Positions 1 to 5,727 are shown, counted from the stretch's first letter. The stretch: DNA of 8,688 bases from Synechococcales cyanobacterium PMM_0073 (GCA_949127695.1 CASBQH010000003.1:1-8688); one strand, 5' to 3'. Notes: generated by a model not told the origin, from the letters alone. Made by a program: numbers and translations.

Positions 1-920
1 ATCAGCGAGGCCGCCAGCACCTGAAGCGCCAGCCCAATGTCGCGCAGCGCCACCAGCAGCATAATCAAAATAATTCCGGCAGTGCCGCCAAACGGAATCA
101 GCGCCATTAGGCCAATGGTGAGGCCAAACAGCAGCCCAAACGGCACTTTCAGCAGCAGAAATACCGAAGTTAGGCCAACCCCCATGCAGGTGGCCGAAAT
201 AATCTGACCCAAAAAATAGTTCTGGAAGCTAGAGCGCAAGGTGCGCGAGAACGGCTGCTGCACCTTAGTCGGCAGCCATTCCACCAGGCTCGTCCAGACA
301 TCTCGCCCATGCTGAAGCAGATAGAGCGTCGAGATCGCAATCAGCACCACGTCTAGCAGCTTTGCCACCGTAAACACAGCCAGATTGAGGCTGAGATTCA
401 ACGCCTGTCCTGCAATAATCTGGAGCTGTATCTTCAGCCGATCGTTGAGCTGCGGAATGATCCCATCCAGGCTAATCGGCAGACCAAAGGTGTCAATCCG
501 GTCGTTCAGCATCATCAGCTGCCGCTGCCCGGAGTCAAACCATTCGGGCAATCTTGCCACCAGCTGCTGCGCCTGACCAATCGCCAGCGGCAGCAGCGTC
601 ACGCCCGCCACCGACAGCAGCAGCAGCGCCCCCAAAAACACCAGAATTGCCGCCTGCGTCCGCCGAAACCCTTTAATTTCGAGCCAAGCCACCGGATAAT
701 TGAGAATAAACGACAGCAGTGCTGCCACCAGCATCACCACCGCCAGCGACTCAAAGTAGCTAAAAATGGTGGCCAAAGCCCAGAGGTTTAGCACCAGCAG
801 CGGTGCCGCCAGCGCAATTGCCAAAAAGCGCGAGAGCGAAGATAGAGAGTCCCACCAGGTCAGCAGACGACTGCGTTTTGGCATGAGTGACCCAGAACTA
901 GATGACCCAGAACTCATCAT
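1..920 (-). CDS. AI-2E family (PerM-like) transporter, C-terminus cut by window edge
   Basis: This is a polytopic inner-membrane protein of the AI-2E exporter/PerM family, read by reverse-complementing the left edge. The 306 visible residues include hydrophobic segments at about 32-54, 58-78, 88-113, 180-202, 238-257 and 260-292. A long amphipathic stretch (about 115-180) lies between the third and fourth, as is usual for the family. The block at 260-279 (PFGLLFGLTIGLMALIPFGG) matches the family's conserved Pro-Phe...Ile-Pro signature. Members are named for autoinducer-2 export, but most cyanobacterial members have no known substrate, and I infer none. The start is uncertain: there are two adjacent ATGs at 920 and 917, and another at 884 (Met13). 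The first 12 residues are a Ser/Gly duplication, and homologues I recall begin near Met13. No convincing Shine-Dalgarno precedes either. The gene lies 108 bp downstream of the FAD hydroxylase on the same strand. Confidence 0.9.
   Translation of the reverse strand, partial: MMSSGSSSSGSLMPKRSRLLTWWDSLSSLSRFLAIALAAPLLVLNLWALATIFSYFESLAVVMLVAALLSFILNYPVAWLEIKGFRRTQAAILVFLGALLLLSVAGVTLLPLAIGQAQQLVARLPEWFDSGQRQLMMLNDRIDTFGLPISLDGIIPQLNDRLKIQLQIIAGQALNLSLNLAVFTVAKLLDVVLIAISTLYLLQHGRDVWTSLVEWLPTKVQQPFSRTLRSSFQNYFLGQIISATCMGVGLTSVFLLLKVPFGLLFGLTIGLMALIPFGGTAGIILIMLLVALRDIGLALQVLAASL
885..914 (-). repeat. 15-bp tandem duplication in the start region of the AI-2E gene
   Basis: On the minus strand AGTTCTGGGTCATCT is followed at once by AGTTCTGGGTCACTC, so 12 of 15 bases are identical. 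The duplication encodes SSGSS/SSGSL between two in-frame ATG codons (915-917 and 882-884). It is either a duplicated 5' untranslated stretch or a low-complexity N-terminal tail. Confidence 0.75.
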
Positions 921-945
921 GACCCCACTTTGAGTAATACAGGCT

Positions 946-973
946 ATTATCCTTCAATTTTTGAAGCAGTCGA
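946..973 (-). promoter_or_regulatory. Possible sigma70-type promoter for the AI-2E gene
   Basis: On the minus strand a GATAAT hexamer (946-951, 5/6 to TATAAT) has a TCGACT hexamer (968-973, 4/6 to TTGACA) 16 bp upstream. This would place a start of transcription about 20 bases before the ATG at 920. The -35 match is modest, and a short 6-bp palindrome (952-966) fills the spacer, so this is only a candidate. Read-through from the upstream hydroxylase is the alternative. Confidence 0.25.
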
Positions 974-992
974 ATCAGTTGGGGATCATTCT

Positions 993-1040
993 TTACTCAG
1001 CTAGTTACTCAGCTGGTTACTCAGCTGGTTACTCAGCTTG
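993..1040 (-). repeat. Four-copy 12-bp tandem repeat carrying four in-frame TAA stops
   Basis: On the plus strand the units are TTACTCAGCTAG, TTACTCAGCTGG (twice) and TTACTCAGCTTG, with no spacer. On the minus strand, in the hydroxylase reading frame, each unit reads x-Ala-Glu-stop. The tail of the gene plus its stop codon has therefore been copied, and four TAA codons follow one another every 12 bases. The copies differ at one or two bases. Confidence 0.95.
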
Positions 1041-2294
1041 ACGCGGCTGAGGAGCACGGGCAATCTCAGGCGGTCGTCCCATTAAGCCGGTCATCAGCCG
1101 CAGCGCCAAATATCTGAGCCAGGGCATCTGCTGCATGGTTCGCAGCCCCAGCCGCCGCAGCGCGACCACTGGCCAAAACTGGCTCGAAAAGCAGCGATCT
1201 AGCAAATCGGTGAAGCCCAAAATCGCCCAGTTTTCTAACCGTCGCCAGCCTGCGTAGCGCCGCAAAATCCGCCAATCGCCCAAATCTTCGCCCTGCCGCT
1301 GCGCCTGCTGCAACACCTGTGCCAATGCCGCCGCATCGCGGATGCCCAGGTTTAGCCCTTGGCCACCAACTGGATGGCAGCAATGCGCCGCATCGCCCAC
1401 TAGCGCCAGCCTGTGCTGGCTGTAGCGCTGGCTCTGCATCAGCTTGACTGGAAAGATCACTCGCGGGCTCAGCAGCTCCAGTTCACCTAGCTCGCCCTGA
1501 TAGCGCCGCTGGAGTTCGGCTAAGAAATCGGCTGGCTCCACCTCAGCCCAGTGCTTGGCCTCCGCATGGGGCGCAGTCAGCACAATCTGGCAGCGGTTGT
1601 TGAGCAGCGGCAGCGTGGCGAAAGGGCCACTCGGCCAGAAATGTTCGCGGGCAATGTTGGCATGGGCTTTGGCCGGACGAATCACCGCCGTGACGCAGGA
1701 CTGCCAATATTGCCAACCCGCTGTGCCAATTCCAGCCCACTGTCGAATTGAAGAGCGGGAGCCGTCAGCTGCCACCAACAGCCCGGTACGGATTTGCCGG
1801 GTTTCGCCCGCTTCATGCAGCGACAGGACTGCCGCATCCGGCTGATAGTCTACCTGTGTCACCTCCGTCGGACAGAGCCAGGTGATGGCTTTAGCATCGG
1901 CCAGCGCATTTAACAGCGCCTGCACCAGCACATAATGTTCGCCCACATAGCCCAACTCTGCTGTGCCCAAGTCTTGAGGTTGCAGCCGCACAACCGCCGG
2001 ACTTTCAGCATCGGCGAGGCGGATTTCTGGAAAGGTAGTGATCTGCGGCAAAATTTCTGACCAGATGCCTAGTCCAGCAAAAATTCGGCTGGTCATTAAG
2101 GTCAGGGCATAGGCGCGGCGCTGCTGCAACCCGGCTGGATGAGGCTGCGCGTCAATTAGGGCAATCCGCAGGCCAGAATCTTTGAGCAGGCAGGCTAAAG
2201 TCAGGCCGACAATGCCGCTGCCTGCGATTGTCAAGTCGTAGTCAAGCTTGAGTTGACTAGCTGAAAAACTGGGAATTGAAGCAACTGCTGTCAT
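1029..2294 (-). CDS. UbiH/VisC-type FAD-dependent hydroxylase
   Basis: This is a class A flavoprotein monooxygenase of the UbiH/UbiF/VisC/COQ6 family. The family uses NAD(P)H and O2 to hydroxylate aromatic rings in quinone biosynthesis; in cyanobacteria the exact substrate (a plastoquinone or other isoprenoid-quinone precursor) is not something this sequence decides. All three fingerprints are present. Numbered from the upstream TTG at 2321, these are the Rossmann GSGIVG at 34-39, the DG motif AADGSRSSIR at 184-193, and the FAD ribityl-binding ALVGDAAHCCHP at 306-317 followed by GGQGLNLGIRDA. From the ATG chosen here the protein has 421 aa, full length for the family. I prefer ATG 2294 over the TTG at 2321 because the extra nine residues are unconserved in style and the TTG has no Shine-Dalgarno; neither start has a strong one. 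The C-terminus ends inside a 12-bp tandem repeat. The gene is divergent from the HTH gene at 2677. Confidence 0.93.
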   Translation of the reverse strand: MTAVASIPSFSASQLKLDYDLTIAGSGIVGLTLACLLKDSGLRIALIDAQPHPAGLQQRRAYALTLMTSRIFAGLGIWSEILPQITTFPEIRLADAESPAVVRLQPQDLGTAELGYVGEHYVLVQALLNALADAKAITWLCPTEVTQVDYQPDAAVLSLHEAGETRQIRTGLLVAADGSRSSIRQWAGIGTAGWQYWQSCVTAVIRPAKAHANIAREHFWPSGPFATLPLLNNRCQIVLTAPHAEAKHWAEVEPADFLAELQRRYQGELGELELLSPRVIFPVKLMQSQRYSQHRLALVGDAAHCCHPVGGQGLNLGIRDAAALAQVLQQAQRQGEDLGDWRILRRYAGWRRLENWAILGFTDLLDRCFSSQFWPVVALRRLGLRTMQQMPWLRYLALRLMTGLMGRPPEIARAPQPRQAE

Positions 2295-2438
2295 CAAAAT
2301 CTGGCGCTCTGGCGCGCCCAAATTGGTTAGTCATATATCTTCATATTCTCGCTTGTTCTGAGGCAGTGAGCAAGCTTAAGGCTAAATTCTACAGATTTTG
2401 CGCCGAATGGCTCAGTCCTGCGGCTTGTCTGGAAGACT

Positions 2439-2449
2439 GTCCAGAGGAC
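2439..2449. promoter_or_regulatory. Palindrome GTCC-AGA-GGAC, copy 1
   Basis: This is a perfect 4+4 inverted repeat with a 3-base centre, flanked by a second symmetric tetramer (GACT before, GACT overlapping its end). It lies about 12 bp upstream of the AT-rich stretch at 2461, where an operator for the HTH gene would be expected. It belongs to a family seen again at 2536, 2940, 3553 and 3577. Confidence 0.45.
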
Positions 2450-2530
2450 TCGTTTTTAGATAAATTATTTTCACCACAAAAATTTCATCCCCAGATCTAT
2501 GGCAAAAATTGAACAGTCAGGCTATCCTGT

Positions 2531-2548
2531 GGACAGTCCAGAGGACAA
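2531..2548 (+). promoter_or_regulatory. GGACAGTCCAGAGGACAA, palindrome family copy 2
   Basis: This contains GGAC-A-GTCC and GTCC-AGA-GGAC overlapping, so three alternating half-sites sit in 16 bases. It matches the sequence downstream of the gene at 3572-3589 in 16 of 18 positions. It lies about 130 bp upstream of the HTH gene's ATG. It is either a binding site or a member of a small dispersed repeat. Confidence 0.45.
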
Positions 2549-2582
2549 GCTATCAAAGACCGCTGGCCAACCAGGCAGATGG

Positions 2583-2660
2583 CGCGTCAGACAATCGAGT
2601 CAGACAACCGAGTCAGACAACCGAGTCAGACAACCGAGTCAGACAACCGAGTCAGACAAC
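2583..2660 (+). repeat. Six-copy 13-bp tandem array (iteron-like) upstream of the HTH gene
   Basis: The units are CGCGTCAGACAAT once, then CGAGTCAGACAAC five times without a single change, then a decayed partial unit CGAATAGG that runs into the ribosome binding site. There are no spacers, so it is not a CRISPR array. Each unit holds the small inverted repeat GTC-A-GAC. A 13-bp period is not a multiple of three, which argues against selection for a coding repeat. The array ends 16 bp before the ATG at 2677, so it lies either in the promoter or in the transcribed leader. Confidence 0.95.
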
Positions 2661-2665
2661 CGAAT

Positions 2666-2669
2666 AGGA
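2666..2669 (+). promoter_or_regulatory. Ribosome binding site of the HTH gene
   Basis: AGGA lies 7 bases before the ATG at 2677. An in-frame TAG at 2665-2667 blocks any earlier start, so this site fixes the start codon. Confidence 0.7.
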
Positions 2670-2676
2670 ACGGCGA

Positions 2677-3252
2677 ATGGACAACTCGATCGACCGAGTG
2701 CCGGTCAATCAGCTCCCTGATCGATACAACTTAGTGCGGAGCGCTATCTACACCCGCCTAGATGCGCTCGGCATCGAACCCGAAAAAGTGGGCAATAAGT
2801 CCTATGTGAATGCAGAGCAGCTGCGGCTGCTGGACAATCTGCATGAATTTATTCAGGCGGGCGGCACCACGGCAGAATTTCAGGAGAGCCGGGGCATCCG
2901 CAGGCGGAATAGAGACAGTGCTGCCGGTTCTTCAGGACAGTCTGCCGGACTTTCCACAGCACAGAATCAGTCGGATCTGTCGCAGCTGCTAAACGTGCTG
3001 AGTGACTTTGCCGCCAAAATTCAGCCCTCTGCCCCCCAGCCTGATCCTTTTGCCTATTTAGAAACGCTGGAGCGCGCTGCCCAGTCTGGCTGGCTGCTGA
3101 GAACCTCGGAGGTGGCTGAGCTGCTGCGGCTCTCGCCTGCTGAGATGCAGCTCTATGGTGATCGGTTTTCAGAGGCGGGCTTTGTGTTTGTCAAGGCGGG
3201 CTATCGCAGCGGCGGTGAGCTTGCCTGGAGGGTGACAAAGCCGATAAGATGA
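2677..3252 (+). CDS. Cyanobacterial hypothetical protein with two predicted HTH/winged-helix segments
   Basis: I do not recognise a named gene. This 191-aa protein has three parts. Residues about 10-62 form a predicted MerR/excisionase-like winged helix, where LPDRYNLVRSAIYTRLDALG looks like helix-turn-helix and VGNKSYVNAEQLRLLDNL a wing plus helix. Residues about 68-122 form a polar, low-complexity Ser/Gln/Gly/Pro linker with an RRRNR basic patch at 75-79. Residues about 125-188 form a second compact domain, where TSEVAELLRLSPAEMQLYGDRF resembles another HTH and AGFVFVKAGYRSGGELAWRV a basic beta hairpin. There is no signal peptide or membrane segment. DNA binding is inferred from fold resemblance only. 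Start ATG 2677 is supported by AGGA at 7 bp and an upstream in-frame stop. It is the only plus-strand gene here. It is flanked on both sides by GTCC-N3-GGAC palindromes, and its linker DNA contains a related copy. It could be an autoregulated repressor, a nucleoid-type factor or a mobile-element accessory protein. Confidence 0.85.
   Translation: MDNSIDRVPVNQLPDRYNLVRSAIYTRLDALGIEPEKVGNKSYVNAEQLRLLDNLHEFIQAGGTTAEFQESRGIRRRNRDSAAGSSGQSAGLSTAQNQSDLSQLLNVLSDFAAKIQPSAPQPDPFAYLETLERAAQSGWLLRTSEVAELLRLSPAEMQLYGDRFSEAGFVFVKAGYRSGGELAWRVTKPIR
2914..2950 (+). repeat. Related GACAGT..GCCGG repeat pair inside the HTH gene linker
   Basis: GACAGTGCTGCCGG (2914-2927) is followed 8 bases later by GACAGTCTGCCGG (2936-2948), the same word with one base deleted. 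The second copy, read from 2935 as GGACAGTCTGCCGGAC, differs by two bases from GGACAGTCCGCAGGAC downstream of the gene. It encodes part of the Ser/Gly/Gln-rich linker, so the linker may have grown from the same repeat that surrounds the gene. Confidence 0.6.
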
Positions 3253-3274
3253 AAAAGCCAGCTGGCGGCTGGCT
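3251..3274 (-). terminator. Intrinsic terminator on the minus strand, facing thiL
   Basis: On the minus strand AGCCAGC, a 5-base loop and GCTGGCT form a perfect 7-bp GC-rich stem, followed by a run of five T (counting the last stem base) and then C. It lies about 330 bases beyond the thiL stop and just before the end of the opposing HTH gene. It would therefore stop thiL-operon transcripts from running antisense into that gene. On the plus strand the same hairpin is not followed by a T-run. Confidence 0.6.
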
Positions 3275-3324
3275 GATTGGGTTAATTCAATTCGACTTGA
3301 CGGTTTTTTCGTTGAGTTTGTTTT

Positions 3325-3366
3325 TTGAGGTGATGTGGGTGGTAGCACTGGCATCACCTTAATTTT
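3325..3366 (+). terminator. Candidate terminator of the HTH gene
   Basis: AGGTGATG (3328-3335) and CATCACCT (3352-3359) are perfectly complementary. With one G-T pair and two more T-A pairs the stem reaches 11 bp, and TTTT follows at 3363-3366. The 16-base loop can form a small inner GGTG/CACT hairpin. The position, 72 bp after the stop of the plus-strand gene, suits a terminator. A third copy of AGGTGATG at 3396-3403 could compete for the CATCACCT arm. Confidence 0.5.
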
Positions 3367-3553
3367 GAGCATTTGGCTTGGGAAAGCCTTAGCCCAGGTG
3401 ATGAGCTGTCAATCGCTCTGGCATACCGAACGCTCCGCTCCATAAATTGGTTAGGGCGGTCGGTTAGTGAGTTTGCCAGCGGAAGCAACCCACCAGCGGA
3501 GGCGCTTCTTCCTAGATCCGGCAGCTTTTTCTATCTAGAAATATAATAACACG

Positions 3554-3589
3554 TCCGCAGGATTATCCGCAGGACAGTCCGCAGGACAA
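3554..3589. repeat. Three-copy 12-bp tandem repeat downstream of thiL
   Basis: The units are TCCGCAGGATTA, TCCGCAGGACAG and TCCGCAGGACAA, followed by a decayed TTTGCGG. With the preceding G they create GTCCGCAGGAT (3553-3563) and GTCCGCAGGAC (3577-3587), members of the GTCC-N3-GGAC family found upstream of the HTH gene. The array starts 15 bp beyond the thiL stop, so it would be in the thiL 3' untranslated region. Confidence 0.85.
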
Positions 3590-3603
3590 TTTGCGGAGCC
3601 AGC

Positions 3604-4584
3604 TCAGAAATGCTGAAATCCTTGCTCCAATCTGAGCGGCTGATCCGGGTGCAATCCGCTTTGATCTCTGAGCAAAACATTTGGCTCTGCCGTGATGCTG
3701 CCAATAATTGCCGCTGAGCCCAGCTGCTCCACCAGTCGCTCAGCCGCAGCGCGAGGCAGGCAAAGCACCAGCTCAAAATCTTCGCCGCCGTACAGCGCCC
3801 AGTCCATTGCCTGCGCTTCAGAAATCCAGGCGGTGAGGCTGGCCGGAAACGGAATCAAATTGCGCTCTAGCTGTGCCCCGACTCGGCTGGCTTGGCAGAT
3901 TTGCAGCACTGCATCGGCCAAGCCATCGCTGCTGTCCATGCCTGCGACGCGCGCTATGCCTAGCTCTCGCAGCATCTGCACCACGTCTAGCCTCGGCTGC
4001 GGTCGCTGATGAGCTTGAATCAACGCAGATCGATCAGCCTCTGTCAGTCCCTGCCCCTGCTCTGGATGCAGCAATAGCTCCAGCCCCGCCCGCGACGCCC
4101 CATGCGCTCCCGTCACCAGCAGCACATCGCCAGCCTGAGCCGCACTGCGTCGAATCGCCTGCTCTGGCCGCACCTGACCCAAGGCCGTAATCGCAATGGC
4201 TGTCACCGATGAGCGGCAGATATCGCCGCCCAGAATTGGCGTCCCAAAGGGCGCTAAGCAGTCCACCATGCCCTGATACAGTCCTTCGAGCCAGCTGACT
4301 TCTAGCATTCCGGGCAGGCTCAGCCCCACGGTAATTCCTAGAGGCTCAGCCCCCATTGCCGCGAGATCGGACAGATTGGCCGCAGCAGCCCGCCAGCCTG
4401 CATCGGTCGCGCTGGTGGTGCGGTCGCTGAAATGTACGCCATCAATCAGCATATCGGTGGTGACGACGAGCGCCTGACCAGATGCTACCGACAGCAGCGC
4501 CGCATCGTCGCCCACGGCTTCAGTCAGACAGTAGCGTTGCAGGCGTTTTAGCAGCGCCTGTTCACCCAGTTGGTTGACCTGCAT
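3604..4584 (-). CDS. thiL: Thiamine-monophosphate kinase ThiL
   Basis: ThiL phosphorylates thiamine monophosphate with ATP and Mg2+ to give thiamine diphosphate, the last step of the bacterial pathway, in the cytoplasm. The 326-aa protein has the usual length and the family's ordered motifs. The metal/nucleotide-binding VGDDAALL is at 24-31, TTDMLIDGVHF at 42-52, RAAAANLSDLAAMGAEP at 65-81 and LGGDICRS at 118-125. GDVLLVTGAHG, at the start of the C-terminal AIRS-type domain, is at 152-162, MDSSDGLADA at 216-225 and YGGEDFELV at 265-273. All acidic residues expected for metal binding appear present. The ATG start is 9 bp after the stop of the isomerase gene, so the two are very probably one message and translation may be coupled; no clear Shine-Dalgarno is visible. 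No thiamine riboswitch-like sequence was noticed in front of it. Confidence 0.96.
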   Translation of the reverse strand: MQVNQLGEQALLKRLQRYCLTEAVGDDAALLSVASGQALVVTTDMLIDGVHFSDRTTSATDAGWRAAAANLSDLAAMGAEPLGITVGLSLPGMLEVSWLEGLYQGMVDCLAPFGTPILGGDICRSSVTAIAITALGQVRPEQAIRRSAAQAGDVLLVTGAHGASRAGLELLLHPEQGQGLTEADRSALIQAHQRPQPRLDVVQMLRELGIARVAGMDSSDGLADAVLQICQASRVGAQLERNLIPFPASLTAWISEAQAMDWALYGGEDFELVLCLPRAAAERLVEQLGSAAIIGSITAEPNVLLRDQSGLHPDQPLRLEQGFQHF

Positions 4585-4593
4585 TCGCTGCGG

Positions 4594-5727
4594 CTAGGCT
4601 GGCTCGACCAGGTTTTCTAGGCCGTCTATTACTTTGGCTGAGATAATTTTGTCGCCCTGCTTCAGCTTGCCCAGCAGCTCTTTGTTCTCGGTGACATAGC
4701 CAAACACGGCGTAGCGGCCATCCAGCAGATTGAGTCCGGCGGGGGTTAGCTCTGGCTCAAACAAAAAGAAGAAAAACTGCGAGGAGCCGCCGTTTACATC
4801 TTCGCCGGGACGCGCCATGCCCAGCGTGCCAAAGGCCGAGAAGGGCAGCACGGGCTGATCCAGGTAGCGACCTGCTTCTTCCATCGTCACGCCATACATC
4901 GGCTTTTTGTCGCCTTGAATCATCACTTCAAACGGGATGGTGCGATATTGCTGGGTTTTGGGATCAACAAAGCCCACTTCTTTACCGGGCGGATCGCCAA
5001 TTTGCAGCACGTAGTTATCTTCAGCGCGGGTGAATTCTAGCCCATCATAGAAGCCGCGCTGCACCAAATCAACGAAGTTACCGGCTGTGACTGGGGCGTT
5101 GTAGCCGTCTATCATCAGCGTCATGCTGCCCTGGGTGGTGTTCACCTCAACGCTGGCTCGGCCTTTGAGCTGGGGCAGGTTGGCGTAGTCTGCGGGGATC
5201 TCAAACGGGAAACCTGCCACCATTAGCTCTTCGAGTTCGCCAACTTGATCCAGCAGGCTGGCGCGCTTTGTCCAGATGGCCTCTTTGTTGGCGGCAGTCG
5301 CTTCGACCTGAATGTCTTCAATGCCTGTGCGGATCTGGGCAATTAGCGCGGTGGCTTGGGGCTGCCGCGCTGCCGGGACGCTGGCCAAAATTTCGGCTTC
5401 TTTACGGTTGAGCAGTTTGCCTGCTTTGTTCAGGTTGCCGGTCACGCCTGCCATCCGTCGCGCCCGCAAAAAATCGGCGGTTCCTTCAATATCGGCCTGA
5501 ATTGCGCGAATCGGCTTGTTCTGAATCGGCAGCGAATAGCGCAGCAGCGCCTTGCCGTCTGTGATCGCATTACCGGGCGGCAGCGCCTGAGCCACTGGAC
5601 TCCAAACCGAACTCCAGAGCGGATTGAAGCCCCAGCAAAAGCTAGAGAGCAGCAGCGGTAGACTGACGCGAAAGAGCAGGCGCAGAGCAGCAGGCGGGCG
5701 AGCCGAGACCTGAGATCGACCAAACAT
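4594..5727 (-). CDS. CYP38/TLP40-like cyclophilin-type peptidyl-prolyl isomerase, secreted
   Basis: This 377-aa exported protein has an N-terminal signal peptide (hydrophobic core about 15-35, likely cleavage after VAQA at 45-48). A helical PsbQ-like region follows at about 50-175, with the conserved-looking LPPGNAITDGKALLRYSLP start. A cyclophilin domain occupies about 190-370, with APVTAGNFVDLVQRGFYDGL (211-230), GTLGMARPGEDVNGGSSQFF (300-319) and LLDGRYAVFGYV (334-345). This architecture matches plant CYP38/TLP40 and its cyanobacterial homologues, which assist photosystem II assembly in the thylakoid lumen. Of the human cyclophilin A catalytic set, Arg (R234 in FTR) and Gln (Q242) remain. 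The Phe-Met pair is Tyr-Val, so isomerase activity may be weak, as reported for CYP38. Start ATG 5727 is supported by AGGA 8 bases upstream and by the signal peptide; a GTG at 5796 would add 23 residues that spoil it. thiL follows after 9 bp. Confidence 0.93.
   Translation of the reverse strand: MFGRSQVSARPPAALRLLFRVSLPLLLSSFCWGFNPLWSSVWSPVAQALPPGNAITDGKALLRYSLPIQNKPIRAIQADIEGTADFLRARRMAGVTGNLNKAGKLLNRKEAEILASVPAARQPQATALIAQIRTGIEDIQVEATAANKEAIWTKRASLLDQVGELEELMVAGFPFEIPADYANLPQLKGRASVEVNTTQGSMTLMIDGYNAPVTAGNFVDLVQRGFYDGLEFTRAEDNYVLQIGDPPGKEVGFVDPKTQQYRTIPFEVMIQGDKKPMYGVTMEEAGRYLDQPVLPFSAFGTLGMARPGEDVNGGSSQFFFFLFEPELTPAGLNLLDGRYAVFGYVTENKELLGKLKQGDKIISAKVIDGLENLVEPA

Larger units (their letters stand above)
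2295..2676. other. Divergent intergenic region with short palindromes and an iteron-like array
   Basis: This 382-bp region separates the minus-strand hydroxylase from the plus-strand HTH gene and must hold both promoters. It contains an imperfect 8-bp hairpin (2351-2375, arms GCTTGTTC and GAGCAAGC), an AT-rich stretch (2453-2510), two copies of the palindrome GTCC-AGA-GGAC and the 13-bp array. No clean -35/-10 pair stands out for either gene. TAAATT at 2461-2466 is the best plus-strand -10-like sequence, and it sits just downstream of the first palindrome. The open frames across it (2276-2512 and 2499-2720) look fortuitous. Confidence 0.7.
3253..3603. other. Convergent intergenic region, no gene seen
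   Basis: These 351 bp between the ends of the HTH gene and thiL hold the two terminator-like hairpins. They also hold a small GGCTT-GGGA-AAGCC hairpin with a GNRA-type tetraloop (3375-3388), a CTAGAT/ATCTAG inverted repeat (3512-3538), an isolated TATAAT (3542-3547) and the 12-bp tandem repeat at 3554-3589. I see no convincing reading frame, tRNA fold or known RNA motif. The structured stretch 3325-3410 could belong to a small RNA or a long 3' untranslated region, but nothing proves it. Confidence 0.6.

Noticed and set aside
2276..2512. A 78-codon plus-strand frame overlapping the hydroxylase start.
   Set aside because: It begins inside the hydroxylase gene, crosses the divergent promoter region, and its product shows no recognisable domain.
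2583..2660. CRISPR array.
   Set aside because: Units are 13 bp and directly adjacent with no spacers, and no cas-like gene is present.
2499..2720. A 73-codon plus-strand reading frame whose product has a 13-residue repeat (SQTTESDNRVRQP type).
   Set aside because: The peptide repeat is only the 13-bp DNA array read three times per cycle. The frame overlaps the well-supported HTH gene by 44 bases and has no clear ribosome binding site.
3169..3372. A 67-codon minus-strand frame antisense to the end of the HTH gene.
   Set aside because: It runs through both candidate terminator hairpins and has no domain; its composition fits an accidental open frame.
3404..3540. tRNA or known structural RNA in the convergent intergenic region.
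   Set aside because: No T-loop GGTTCGAATCC-like sequence, no acceptor pairing and no recognisable cyanobacterial RNA motif was found.
3542..3547. Perfect TATAAT on the plus strand as a promoter.
   Set aside because: No -35-like hexamer lies at 16-18 bp upstream, and it would only drive antisense RNA into thiL.
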